From the NCBI RefSeq assembly GCF_030068615.1, contig NZ_JASJOC010000011.1:1-64000 (forward strand): DNA of 64,000 nt, given 5' to 3'. This document shows positions 36,715 through 46,266 of this stretch, in pieces. This DNA is from Halostagnicola sp. A-GB9-2 (GTDB lineage Archaea > Halobacteriota > Halobacteria > Halobacteriales > Natrialbaceae). The notes under the pieces were generated by a model. That model was given only the letters and a program-made list of their open reading frames with translations, was not told the DNA's origin and ran no database searches. The stretch's first letter is position 1. Every line of letters starts with the position of its first letter. A program made the translations under genes and the position numbers.

Positions 36715-37725
36715 CTATCTGAATTTTCGATACTGATCGATCAGGATGTCCATCCCGTAGGAGCCGTCCGTAATGGTATACTGGGACTGGAGTTCGGGGT
36801 TGAATTTCGCTTTGTACCGGTTGATACTCGGCACGCCCGCACCGACGAGGTCGTACGCTTCGAGGCCGTTCTCCGCACCGTCTCGAATCACGTGCCAATC
36901 GAGGACGTCGTTGATCGAGACGTCTACGTCCATATCTGGTTTCACACCGCCTTGCCATCTGTACCGCGTCGTCTGGGACTCGACGACGAGAATGCCCCCG
37001 ACGAACTCTCCCTCGACGCGGCAGACGTAGGGCCGTATCGCCCCGTCCGGAAGCAGTTCGTACAACGCACGTGCGAAGTCGTTGTTCATCTGGTAGGACC
37101 GTCCCTGACTCTCGTAGCGCGACCGGACCTGATCGACGATGCGGTCGATATCGTCGATCGTCCCCTCTTCGACGACGTACTGGTCCTCTGGGGCGTTTCG
37201 GATGTTGGACCGCGCGTCGCTGCTGAACTGATCCAACAGGTCGTCTGTCGACCGCTCGAGGTCGAGGACGTACGTGTAGCCGGGTGCGACATCGTACTCG
37301 TTCCAGGTGAACGGGCGAACGTCGGGAAATTCGGCGGCGACGAATTTGCTGTAGACGGGCGATAGTTCGGTTTCGATCCACTCGAGACAGCCGTCGAGAA
37401 ATCGTTTCGTTCGTCGGTCAGCTTTGCGCTGTTTGAGTTTGTCGACGTTCAACAGGGCGGGGCCGAGATAACACGACCAGGAAAACGGGGCGGGCGAGAA
37501 CACCCCCGTGATCGGCCCCTTGTTGTACTCGAATATTGGGAAGAGCCCGACTGCCTCCTGTCCTTTGAATCCGGCTAGGAGGTGTGGCGTCGTCCCCGAA
37601 TCCGCCGCCTGCAACTCGAGGGCCTCGGCTCGAAAGAACGGGTTCGTTCCAGGGGACCGCTCGACGTAACGGTTCCACTCGGACGCGTCTGCCTCCGGGT
37701 CGAGGACGCTGATTTCGATGCTCAT
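36715..37725 (-). CDS. FemAB/GNAT-fold acyl- or aminoacyl-transferase-like protein
   Basis: 336 residues from ATG 37725 (MSIEISVLDPEADASEWNRYVERSPGTNPFF). Layout resembles FemAB-type double-GNAT proteins: an N-terminal half with ALELQAADSGTTPHLLAGFKGQEAVGLFPIFE and a C-terminal half with DARSNIRNAPEDQYVVEEGTIDDIDRIVDQ, ARALYELLPDGAIRPYVCRVEGEFVGGILVV and DLVGAGVPSINRYKAKFNPEL. In bacteria the fold attaches amino acids to peptidoglycan precursors; in archaea it probably modifies cell-surface glycans or lipids. Starts one base after the stop of the phosphatase-family gene, so they form an operon. Confidence 0.8.
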   Translation of the reverse strand: MSIEISVLDPEADASEWNRYVERSPGTNPFFRAEALELQAADSGTTPHLLAGFKGQEAVGLFPIFEYNKGPITGVFSPAPFSWSCYLGPALLNVDKLKQRKADRRTKRFLDGCLEWIETELSPVYSKFVAAEFPDVRPFTWNEYDVAPGYTYVLDLERSTDDLLDQFSSDARSNIRNAPEDQYVVEEGTIDDIDRIVDQVRSRYESQGRSYQMNNDFARALYELLPDGAIRPYVCRVEGEFVGGILVVESQTTRYRWQGGVKPDMDVDVSINDVLDWHVIRDGAENGLEAYDLVGAGVPSINRYKAKFNPELQSQYTITDGSYGMDILIDQYRKFR

Positions 37726-37726
37726 C

Positions 37727-39346
37727 TTAGAGATATCCGAGATCGGAGAGTCGATCTTCGACAGCTCCGTCTTCGGTCGCCGTGATCGGTTCCGGTTCGT
37801 ACGCCGGATACTCCGTCTCATCACCCGGGTCGACGATGGGGAGAACCTCGCCGTCCATCGCCGTGTCGATGGAGACCTCGAACAACGTACATATCGTCGG
37901 GGCGATGTCGAAAATCGTCGCATCCTCGAGCGTGACGCCCTCGTCGAACGCCGAACCCGCAGCGGCGACGATACCGGTCCGCTTGTGGTTCCAGGGCTCC
38001 ATCGGCTCGCCGAACTCCGTTTTTTCGAGGTCGGCGACGATGGCGTTGTCGAAACCGGCCGGAACGGTCAGGATGTCCGGCGCGTTCTCGAGTTCCGGGC
38101 CGTGGAAGTACGTTTCCCGCGGTTCTACCGCCTCGAACATCGGTTCACCGTCGGGCGTTCGCAGGGCTCGCAATTCGTCGATCAGCTCGGACCGGAACGA
38201 CTCGTACTCCTCGGACGGCACCTGCCCGTTCGGTTCGCGTCCCTCGAGGTTGATCCTGAGACCGAGCTCGCTTTTCGAGCGGACGTAGACGGTCGAGTTC
38301 GGGAAGTCCACTTGCTCGCTGGCCGCACGAATCATATCGTTCGGAACTCGCTTCCCGATCGGTTCTTTCAAGCCGACCATCTCGAGGGTGTTCGCGGCCC
38401 GCTGCGTGGTAATTCCGAACTTGGCAGCGAGGTTCATCGAGCGTTCGATCGCACCCGGCGTGTGATCGCCGGCCTCATCTCCGTCCAGGAGGTCGTTTCG
38501 CCATGCCTGTGACCAGTCCGGCATTCCTTCGCCGCCGCTTTGACCAACTACGTCTCCGCGGTTTCGAAGGTACTCGTTGACGCGGAATTCGTGGCCCTCG
38601 ACCGTTCCCATTCCGTGGTCACTGACGAGCAATACGTTCTCGGGGTCGACCGCCTCCAGCGTCTTTTCGATCTCTCGATCGACGGCACCGTACACCGCCT
38701 CGATCGCCTCCGCATCGCCAGGACGTTCGTGGAAGACGGAGTCGGTTTGCTGGAATTGGACGAACCCGAACCCGGGTTCGAAGCGTCGACAGAGGTATCG
38801 AAACGCCTCGCCGCGCCGTTCGATCGTTTCCTCGTAGCCGGCGATTTCTCCGTCGGAATAGTTCCCGCCCTGTGGATACACCTGGTAGCCGCCACATTCT
38901 TCTTTGATGTCCTCGAGGATTCCGTTCGGGTGACAGTCCGGATCTTCCGGAGCCGTCATTCCCGGAACGAGTGCGCCGTCGAAATCTCGCGGCGGATGCG
39001 TAACGGGGACGTTCACGACCACACTCGAGATGCCGCTTTCACTGAGGAGTTCCCACACCGCTCGCTCTCGAACGTGTGAGGAATTGACGACGTCCCAATC
39101 GTAGCCGTCGAACGATAGAAAATCGAAGACACCGTGTTTGCCCGGGTTCTTTCCGGTGTAGATCGACGGCCACGCGCTGGCCGTCCAGGGCGGAATCTGC
39201 GACTCGAGGGGACCGCTCGATCCTCCTTCGACGAGTCGTTGTAACGTCGGTGCAGTTCCGGAATCGAATAACGGCTGCAATACCGGGAGACAGCCGGCGT
39301 CAATGCCGATGACGAGGAGTTCACAATCGTCGTCCGTACCTTCCAT
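37727..39346 (-). CDS. Alkaline phosphatase superfamily enzyme (type I phosphodiesterase/nucleotide pyrophosphatase)
   Basis: 539 residues from ATG 39346; a longer frame to 39556 is poorly conserved. Metal-binding motifs of the superfamily are visible: LLVIGIDAGCLPVLQPLFDSG (first Asp), the PPWTASAWPSIYTGKNPGKHGVFDF nucleophile region, FVQFQQTDSVFH (Asp/His) and LLVSDHGMGTVEG (Asp-His), then a distal His in RTGIVAAAGSAF/FDIAPTICTLF region. No signal peptide, so cytoplasmic. Such enzymes recur in haloarchaeal glycan clusters; neighbours are a FemAB-like transferase and a DegT-type aminotransferase. Substrate unknown. Confidence 0.88.
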   Translation of the reverse strand: MEGTDDDCELLVIGIDAGCLPVLQPLFDSGTAPTLQRLVEGGSSGPLESQIPPWTASAWPSIYTGKNPGKHGVFDFLSFDGYDWDVVNSSHVRERAVWELLSESGISSVVVNVPVTHPPRDFDGALVPGMTAPEDPDCHPNGILEDIKEECGGYQVYPQGGNYSDGEIAGYEETIERRGEAFRYLCRRFEPGFGFVQFQQTDSVFHERPGDAEAIEAVYGAVDREIEKTLEAVDPENVLLVSDHGMGTVEGHEFRVNEYLRNRGDVVGQSGGEGMPDWSQAWRNDLLDGDEAGDHTPGAIERSMNLAAKFGITTQRAANTLEMVGLKEPIGKRVPNDMIRAASEQVDFPNSTVYVRSKSELGLRINLEGREPNGQVPSEEYESFRSELIDELRALRTPDGEPMFEAVEPRETYFHGPELENAPDILTVPAGFDNAIVADLEKTEFGEPMEPWNHKRTGIVAAAGSAFDEGVTLEDATIFDIAPTICTLFEVSIDTAMDGEVLPIVDPGDETEYPAYEPEPITATEDGAVEDRLSDLGYL

Positions 39347-39568
39347 ACCCTCGCAGTTAACCGTTTTCGGCTTTGTTATGCGATGGCTGGGAAGCCGTAG
39401 GGACACGCTTCTCACCAGCTTTGCTTCACTCCCGAGTTGGGGTATACGACAGTAGGGAGTGCCTGTGTCCGCTGAGAAATCGGTACCCACACAATCACTA
39501 AGACGGTGACCGTTCAGTACTCCGTACGTGGTGGGACCTCGTATGATCGTCGACATGGTGCTCGATCT

Positions 39569-40684
39569 ATGATCAGTGCAACACCGTCGCTCTCCGTTTG
39601 GTCGCTATCGAGCCATCATCCTGCGGATTTTGAGTCACTTATCGAACAGTTCGCTACGGAGTATGCCTTTTATGGTGCAGGAAAGGTTGCGCTTCGTGAC
39701 GGCCTCGAGACGATCTCGGTAGCCAATCAAAACGTCCTTATTCCCGCGTACCTCCCCGATGCAGTCGCGGAACCGATCGTCGAAATCGGCCTCGAGCCGC
39801 GATTCTACGCCGTTACGGAGTCCCTCCATCCGAACGTCTCCGATATACGAAACCGGATCGACTCGGATACTGCCGCGATCGTCTCGGTTAACTATTTCGG
39901 CTTTCCACAACCCGGTCTCGAGACGATCGCAGAGCTCACTGACGAGTACGATTGTTATCACGTCGACGATAACGCTCACTCACCGCTGAGTATGCACGAC
40001 GGGACGTTGCTCGGAACCGACGGTGATATCGGGATAACGAGCCTCTGGAAGCAGTTCCCGGTTCCGAACGGTGCCGTACTGTATCTCAACGATACTGCTA
40101 TCGTCGATGACTACGCTCCATCAGCGTACGAAGGCGTTCGGGAACATCTCGACGTCAGCGACTGTCAGTTTCTGCTCAAATCGATCGCGTTCGAATTGTT
40201 CGATCGAAACACTCGCGTTCGTGAATCGATAGACACACTCGTCTCCGGAAGCGGGTTGGGACGGGTGACGGCATCCCCTCGAAACCGATACGAGAACGAG
40301 AAATCACAGATGTCCAAACTGACTCATCGGATATTTGCGGATGCAGACCCCGAATCGATCCGATCCAACCGACGCGAGAATTTTCGCACGTGGAACGAGG
40401 TTCTCGATTCCCGATCCGACGTCGTCCCGATTTTCGATTCGATGCCGGAGGGAGTTTGCCCGCAGGTCTTTCCCGTCCGCACAGCAGACTCATCCGAGTT
40501 CATCCGGCAACTCGAGCAACTGGGTGTTGACGGGGCCAACACGTGGCCGCGCCTGTCGGAATCGGTTCGGGACAATCCTGCGTACGAAACCTCGAACCTG
40601 CTCTCGCGGTCGACGGTCGTCCTTCCGGTCCACCAACACATCGAGTCGTCCGCTATCGAGGCCGTTGGTGACGCTCTTCGTTGA
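39569..40684 (+). CDS. DegT/DnrJ/EryC1/StrS-family aminotransferase-like protein
   Basis: 371 residues from ATG 39569 (a GTG at 39506 could add 21). PLP-dependent fold type I: LIPAYLPDAVAEPIVEIGLEPRFYAV, CYHVDDNAHSPLSM (Asp contacting PLP) and DIGITSLWKQFPVPNGAVLYL, where Lys is the expected Schiff-base residue. The family transfers amino groups onto nucleotide-linked keto-sugars. Divergent from the phosphatase/FemAB pair across about 220 bases, supporting a shared surface-sugar role. Confidence 0.82.
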   Translation: MISATPSLSVWSLSSHHPADFESLIEQFATEYAFYGAGKVALRDGLETISVANQNVLIPAYLPDAVAEPIVEIGLEPRFYAVTESLHPNVSDIRNRIDSDTAAIVSVNYFGFPQPGLETIAELTDEYDCYHVDDNAHSPLSMHDGTLLGTDGDIGITSLWKQFPVPNGAVLYLNDTAIVDDYAPSAYEGVREHLDVSDCQFLLKSIAFELFDRNTRVRESIDTLVSGSGLGRVTASPRNRYENEKSQMSKLTHRIFADADPESIRSNRRENFRTWNEVLDSRSDVVPIFDSMPEGVCPQVFPVRTADSSEFIRQLEQLGVDGANTWPRLSESVRDNPAYETSNLLSRSTVVLPVHQHIESSAIEAVGDALR

Positions 40685-40759
40685 TACCCACTCCGTTATC
40701 GATCCTCGTTATCGATCTTTTCCTAAAAAGCACGTATTCCAGGCCCCGCCCGGTAGTTC

Positions 40760-42433
40760 TTATTCCTCTTCCGCCGTCGCCGTCAGCGCAGCGAGGATTT
40801 CATCCTCCAGTTGATACGCTCGTTCGGACGGCCGAGCGAGCACACCCTGAGTTCTGAGCTCAGAGAGCAGACTCTGTACTGCGACGGGCGACCGATCCAC
40901 GCGGTTTCCCACTTCGATAGTCGTTAGCGGGCCGGATTCGGCCAACGCCTTGATCACTGTGCGACTCGTCTCGAGTGAACACCGAGACTGATCGCAAGCG
41001 ACGGTGAGGCGGTCATCGATAGCCGTCGTCTCGAGCAGTTCGTCGACGTCATGCTTTTCGTTTGCGACGATAATCTGTGAGTCTGCGACCGTCAACCCGT
41101 CTTCGACGTCCGCGTAGCCGAATTCGAAGTCGTCCGCATCGGCCTGAACGATCGATTCCTCCCGTGGGCTCCCATCGAACTCCTCCTCGAGTTCGCCGAT
41201 CCGATCTTTCAGTGCGCTATTTCGCTTGGCGAGGTTTTCCGTTCGACCGCGTTGGGCCTGAAGCTTATCCTCGAGGATATCGATAACGTGATTTTTCTCC
41301 TGAATCTGGTCCTCGAGTTCCTCGTGTTTCGTTTCGAGTTCGACCAGTTCGTCGTGCAATCGGCGAATTTCGTCGTTCGACTGGGGGAGTTCCGTCTGGA
41401 CGGTGTCCGGATTTTGCAAGGCCTCGGCCATCTGTTGGGCGACGCTTGAGATGTCACGTGCGTTCGCGAGTTCCTCCTCGAGTTCCTCGATTCGGTCGTC
41501 GCGCTTGTCGAGTTTTCGCTCGAGTTCCTCGATGCGGTTTTCCTCTCGTTGCTTGCGCTCGGAGATTTCCTGAAGGTCGCCGACGAGGGCGTCGGAAACT
41601 GATTTGAGTTCCGGTCGTTCGAAATCGTCGAGGCCGGGTGTCGCGCCGGCGTCGAACGTGCGCTTGCGTCGAAACTGGATCTTCCGAACGTCGACATCGT
41701 TCCAATCGGTCTGGACGTACGCCTGGCCGTCACCCAGTTCCGAGACGAGTTCGGAGTACTCGCTGTCGATAATTCGACCGACGACTTTGGTGTCGTTCTC
41801 CCAGGTTAGCCGGTGCCAGACGAGCCAGTTCGCCTGCGTGATGAAGTCTTTCTTGACGTCGGCGGGTCGCTGGCTGATCCCCAGGATTCCAAGCCCGTGT
41901 TTTCGCCCGCGCTTACCGATCTTGATCAGGAGTTTTCCAGTTTCTCCCATCCCACCCCCCTCGGGGATGTACTCGTGGACCTCCTCGACGACGAGCAAGA
42001 ACGGTTTCTTCAGTTTCTTTTCCTTGACGAACAGCTGGCGAGCCGTCTCCCGGAGCAGTTCGCTCGCGACGTCTTCGTCGAGGTAACCGGAGACGTCCAG
42101 AATAACGGGGACGTTCTCCTCGAGTGCGAGCGAAGCCATTTGCTCTGCGTGTTCCGGGCCGATCTGGATGTCACACTCTTCGTCCGCACCGGCGTGGAGC
42201 ATTTCATACTCCTCTTTGAGACCGTAGTACTCCCCGTCCGTGTCGACGATCAACAACGGATACCCGGCCTCGAGCAGTTCCTCGGCGATCACTGAGGCGG
42301 TGTTCGATTTCCCGCTCCCGGACTTTCCGGTCACGAACCCTCGCCCGGTCAGCAGTTCGACGACGGGAATCGTGACGTCCGTACCGTCCGACGCCTCGCC
42401 GACGACGACCTCTCGAGTCGTTTGTTCACTCAC
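40760..42433 (-). CDS. HerA-like ATPase (DUF87/FtsK-HerA family) with coiled coil and winged helix
   Basis: 557 residues. Residues 1-260 are a HerA-type ATPase with Walker A TGKSGSGKS, VDTDGEYY, Walker B-like FLLVVEEVHEYIPEGGG and GISQRPADVKKDFITQANWLVWHRLT. About 280-430 is a long charged coiled coil. The last 85 residues read as a winged helix (TVIKALAESGPLTTIEVGNRVDRSPVAVQSLLSELRTQGVL). No NurA nuclease gene is next to it, so a role other than end resection is possible. Its start faces the iteron field and parA, suggesting chromosome or DNA handling. Confidence 0.88.
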   Translation of the reverse strand: MSEQTTREVVVGEASDGTDVTIPVVELLTGRGFVTGKSGSGKSNTASVIAEELLEAGYPLLIVDTDGEYYGLKEEYEMLHAGADEECDIQIGPEHAEQMASLALEENVPVILDVSGYLDEDVASELLRETARQLFVKEKKLKKPFLLVVEEVHEYIPEGGGMGETGKLLIKIGKRGRKHGLGILGISQRPADVKKDFITQANWLVWHRLTWENDTKVVGRIIDSEYSELVSELGDGQAYVQTDWNDVDVRKIQFRRKRTFDAGATPGLDDFERPELKSVSDALVGDLQEISERKQREENRIEELERKLDKRDDRIEELEEELANARDISSVAQQMAEALQNPDTVQTELPQSNDEIRRLHDELVELETKHEELEDQIQEKNHVIDILEDKLQAQRGRTENLAKRNSALKDRIGELEEEFDGSPREESIVQADADDFEFGYADVEDGLTVADSQIIVANEKHDVDELLETTAIDDRLTVACDQSRCSLETSRTVIKALAESGPLTTIEVGNRVDRSPVAVQSLLSELRTQGVLARPSERAYQLEDEILAALTATAEEE

Positions 42434-44166
42434 TGTAGCACACCCCCATTCGCGCGCGCCTCGTTCATTATGTGAATACTTCTGTCACGGAACCTTGAAT
42501 ATTCGCCTCGAGCCCCAGTCGTTTTGGTTTACTAAGGTGTTCGACCGGTAATGGCGCTCGTCCCTGAGATTTGATAGGAAATGGACATTCCGTGTACACG
42601 GTATATGAAGTGTAGAATGTCTATTATGTGTGGCTGTCTATTGTGTGTGGAATTTGTGTTATGTGTGAAATGTTTACACTGTGTAAAATTTCAGGACCGT
42701 GTACAATGTGTGGTGCTTGGAGGTTGCCCGTTCTGTGTAATTGGTTACAATGTGTAGAATGTCTAGACGGTAAATACAGTGCAACGTTACGGCCTACGAT
42801 AGCATTATCCGACCATGGTTCGGGTTGATGAGCGACCATGGATCGGGTTGATGAGCGACCATGGATCGGGTTAATGAGAAAACTCGAGAGTGAATACGTT
42901 GCCGACATCACCGTAGTTTAGCGGGTGAGCGTCGCTCTGCGGAGGTTCATTTCACCCGTCACGTTTGATGGAGATCTCGTTGGACTGTCGTTGTTGAAAT
43001 GTTTACACAGTGTGAACTGTGTGAACGTTCAGGAGAATACTCTGCTGAGTTCGGACAATAATTATCGGTCCTCACGAGGATATCCGCTCCGAATCGCTGA
43101 GATTCGCGAAGCACTTCCAAGACTTCTCAGACGGTGTAGGACGTGTACACAATCTTCACTGTGTGTACTGCCTACACTCTGTGTACTGCCTACACTCTGT
43201 GTACTGCCTACACTCTGTACACCACTTATACTGTGTGTACCACCTACACGTTGTGTGCCGTCTACACTGCATGCGACATTCAAACGGCATGGGATGACTA
43301 CGATGTATGCGAAGTCTACAACTTCTGAACGTTCTCCGATGTCCCTGTTACCGTCTATTCTGTTGGTAGCTCATCGGCTGTGGTGGGATTTGCGAGTTTG
43401 AACCGCGGACGCTGTGTGGAACGCATAGACGGTATACTTTGTTTGCACATTGTAGACTGTTCACACTGTTTAGAATGTCTTTGATGCTCGGAACGGTTTT
43501 GCGTTTCGAACAGAGTTAGCGTTCGTCGACCTCGATTTCTCCTGTTCGTTCCGTTGTACTCGAATTGTGGCTCGTGTCTCTCCTATAAGGCGAATGGGAA
43601 CTGTTTGAACAGTGTAGAATGTGTAAACATCTAAAACACTGCATACTGTTTAGACTGTTTTCGGTAGTGTTAAGTCATCTCACTGTGACGATTTCGCTGT
43701 CATTCGACGTCTCCACCGGATTCGTTCGCGCTGACGTTCGAGAAACCTTCCACAATGTTCACACTGTGTAAACATCGCCGACGGTCGAAGGCACGTACGC
43801 CTGCCGTTCAGGCTATTCTCTGGGTTGTACTCGCGTTCAGTTTCTCGTCTCGAATAAATGGACTGTCTACAATGTTCACACGGTGTATACGCTTTGAGCT
43901 GTTCGAACCGCTCGAGCGGTGCATACTGCCGTCGACTACAGCCGGGGACAGACGATTCGTACTCCGTCGGAATCCCTCGAGTAACCTCGGAGTTTTTCGC
44001 GATTCGAGAACGGATCACTTCTCTCCCCTTCTAAACTGCCCTCACATTCTACACAGTGTGAACATTGTAGACTCCTCGAGATGTGTGCGCGATTTAAACT
44101 GTCTACACAGTGCGAGCTGTTCGAACGGTTCCGACGGTGGAGGCGGCGAACGAGGTGTTCAACGAC
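42434..44166. repeat. Iteron field: repeated GTTYACACWGTGTRAAC-like palindromes upstream of parA
   Basis: No gene in about 1.7 kb. Degenerate copies of a 15-17 bp near-palindrome occur in clusters over 42590-44150. Clear ones: 42673-42687 (perfect tttacactgtgtaaa), 43002-43016, 43459-43475, 43757-43773, 43874-43890, 44047-44063 and 44101-44112. Many half-sites (tgtgtac, tgtagaatg, cctacact) repeat between them with about 10-11 or 17-18 base spacing. Likely binding sites for the ParA partner protein, acting as operator, centromere or both. This is inference from position and symmetry. Confidence 0.75.
43159..43220 (+). repeat. 18-bp tandem units within the iteron field
   Basis: Three near-identical copies of ctgtgtactgcctacact follow each other, each containing a TGTGTAC and a CTACACT half-site of the iteron. 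Confidence 0.85.
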
Positions 44167-44994
44167 ATGAGTAATTCACGTGCCGTAAGCGTCGCGCTTC
44201 AGAAAGGCGGCGTCGGCAAGACGACGGTCGCGATTAATCTCGCAGAACGACTCGCTAACCGATCGAACGATGTCCTATTGGTCGACCTCGATCAGCAAGG
44301 GAACGCGACGGAAGGCGTTGGACTCGCCGATGCCTATCAAAACGATGTCCACATCGGACACGTGCTCGAGGATAGCTCCGACACGACGCTCGGGGACGTC
44401 ATTCGGAAGGCGAATTCGTTTGACGTACTTCCCGCAAACGAGGACTTAGATAGCGTCGAAAACAGCATTCGAAGCGCCACGTTCGGGGAACTTTGGATCA
44501 GAAACGAGATCATCGATCCGGTTCTCGAGGACACGTACGATTACGTCGTCGTCGACTCGCCGCCGAATCTCGGTCCCCTCGCAGATGCGTCGCTCATCTC
44601 TACGCAGAACGTCATCGTTCCGCTTCGGATGAGCGAACCGAGCGTCAGCGGGTTCGAGCGGATGTACACCCAACAGATCACCCCGATCAGAAAGGAGATC
44701 GATCTCGATATCATGGCGATCGTTCCGAACGCGCTCTCGGGAGACAACGAAGAAAAGCGTATCATCGGCAACTTGGAGGAGTCCGAATTCGGCGAGTACC
44801 TGCCGGAATTCGCCCGAACCGATCACTTCGACGATCCGGATTCACCAGGGCCCGGCCTTCGCGAACGAATCGCGTTCCGTCGCGCGTGGCGTGAGGGTGA
44901 GCCACTCGCGGAGTACGACCCGGAGAGTGACATGCTCGAGCGATTGGATGCGCTCGCCGGCGTCGTCGAACGGGGAGGTGTTGTCGATGCCTGA
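44167..44994 (+). CDS. parA: ParA family partition ATPase
   Basis: 275 residues from ATG 44167. Deviant Walker A KGGVGKTT (13-20) in VSVALQKGGVGKTTVAINLAERLA, switch I VDLDQQGNATEGVGL, Walker B-like YVVVDSPPNLGPL, and later PSVSGFERM and MAIVPNALSGD. No N-terminal DNA-binding domain, as in chromosomal Soj or type Ib plasmid ParA. It overlaps the next gene by eight bases (atgcctga). Just upstream is the 1.5 kb iteron field. Expected to bind DNA nonspecifically with ATP and drag a partner-bound centromere. Confidence 0.93.
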   Translation: MSNSRAVSVALQKGGVGKTTVAINLAERLANRSNDVLLVDLDQQGNATEGVGLADAYQNDVHIGHVLEDSSDTTLGDVIRKANSFDVLPANEDLDSVENSIRSATFGELWIRNEIIDPVLEDTYDYVVVDSPPNLGPLADASLISTQNVIVPLRMSEPSVSGFERMYTQQITPIRKEIDLDIMAIVPNALSGDNEEKRIIGNLEESEFGEYLPEFARTDHFDDPDSPGPGLRERIAFRRAWREGEPLAEYDPESDMLERLDALAGVVERGGVVDA

Positions 44995-45379
44995 GGATAA
45001 TCGCTTCGCCGGATTGGGTGACGCCGTCGAGGATGAAACGCCGGAGACCGAATCGGCGGGCGACCGGGAGTCGACCGATTCGGGTGCCGACGACGGCGGG
45101 GTCGAACTCGAGCACGAGGAAGACGAAATGGACGAGGAACCGGATCCGACCGCATTTCCGTTCGACGATACGACGAAAAAGACCGTCTACGTCAGACCGG
45201 AGACGGTAGATGATCTCGAGGACGCACAAGCGCTGGTCGACGCACAGTTGCGAACCGAACACGACGTGCGTAACTTGACGGGGCGGGAGTTCTACGACGC
45301 GGCGTTCCGACTCGCGGCCGCCGATACGGACGGACTCATCGACGAAATCCTCTCGGAGCGCGAACGAGACGGGAACTGA
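44987..45379 (+). CDS. Acidic ribbon-helix-helix-like ParA partner (candidate centromere-binding protein)
   Basis: 130 residues from ATG 44987, overlapping parA by eight bases, so translation is coupled. The N-terminal half (about 1-60) is very acidic and probably disordered. The C-terminal half reads TKKTVYVRPETVDDLEDAQALVDAQL ... RNLTGREFYDAAFRLAAADTDGLIDEIL: a short strand followed by helices, as in ribbon-helix-helix proteins. In small plasmid par systems the second gene is such a centromere-binding protein. The identity is inferred from structure-like pattern and position; there is no ParB signature. Confidence 0.75.
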   Translation: MPEDNRFAGLGDAVEDETPETESAGDRESTDSGADDGGVELEHEEDEMDEEPDPTAFPFDDTTKKTVYVRPETVDDLEDAQALVDAQLRTEHDVRNLTGREFYDAAFRLAAADTDGLIDEILSERERDGN

Positions 45380-45456
45380 TTATTCGGCCATACCATCATG
45401 CGCTTCCTGTCTGGCTCCTCTATTTTGCGCCCGCTCAGTCTATAAATAGTATCCCG

Positions 45457-46266
45457 CTATAGGTTCTCGGTTAGTTCCGACTTCGAATCGGAAACGACGC
45501 GTTCCGCGATGGGTGCTCTACACTCGTTACAGACGGCTGTCACGACGGTTGTAGGCCGTTGGCAACAGTGCTCGTCGCGCTCGACGGTTCGCTCGATGGC
45601 TCCGTCACACGTCGGACAGCGCTCGAGGAGCAGCCGAACGCGTTCGAGCAGGTCACGCCGGTCCCCGGCCTCGAGCGTCTTCCAGTCGGTTACCAGTTCG
45701 CTAATACAGTCGGCAGCGGCGACGTCAGCCGCGAGTGCAGGCACGGAGGGCCACCGGAGGCGGCGTGAGCCGTCGACCGTGACGGCGAGGTCGTCCAGTC
45801 TCCGAACGTCTCCGTCGACCATCGCGGCGATTTCCTCATCGGACGGCGGCGAGCGCCGGTAGCGTCTGGCCTCCAAATACAGCTGTTCCCGGACGTCGGC
45901 ACGGAGGCGAAGACGTTCTGCGCCTTGATTTTCGAGGAGCCCGGCGGCAGCCAGCGTGTCCCAGTCGATTTCAGCAGTCCCGATCGATCGATCGGTTGAA
46001 CGCTTCCCGAACAAGGAGAGAACTGGGGCTGGAAGGTATTCCCTGGTGAGCGTCGGCGTTCCGGGGACGAGATAGCCGCGGAGCACGATTACGGTAACGA
46101 ACGCCGTGAACGCGACGACACCGGCCGCTATCGTGGCAATGGATCCGATCGCGGTTGCGAGGAGGGCCGCGATCAGGAGGTTTACGACCGTACACGGGAG
46201 ACATCGATTCTCGCCCGTGTGTCGGGGGTTTCGAACGCTCGAGATCGACTCGAGAGGGAGACGCAT
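45457..46266 (-). CDS. Conserved haloarchaeal membrane protein with C-terminal zinc-binding motif
   Basis: 269 residues from ATG 46266 (MRLPLESISSVRNPRHTGENRCLPCTVVN). Two membrane segments at about 26-70 (LLIAALLATAIGSIATIAAGVVAFTAFVTVIVLRGY), then a cytoplasmic part and near the end CPTCDG and CNEC knuckles, with additional CC between. A TATA box (tataaa 46299-46304) lies 33-38 bases upstream, inside the longer possible frame to 46509, which supports the shorter start. Function unknown to me. Convergent with the par genes. Confidence 0.8.
   Translation of the reverse strand: MRLPLESISSVRNPRHTGENRCLPCTVVNLLIAALLATAIGSIATIAAGVVAFTAFVTVIVLRGYLVPGTPTLTREYLPAPVLSLFGKRSTDRSIGTAEIDWDTLAAAGLLENQGAERLRLRADVREQLYLEARRYRRSPPSDEEIAAMVDGDVRRLDDLAVTVDGSRRLRWPSVPALAADVAAADCISELVTDWKTLEAGDRRDLLERVRLLLERCPTCDGAIERTVERDEHCCQRPTTVVTAVCNECRAPIAERVVSDSKSELTENL

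Noticed and set aside
42590-44150. Possible CRISPR array
   Set aside because: Repeats are short, degenerate palindromes with irregular spacing and no constant repeat/unique spacer pattern; no cas genes nearby.
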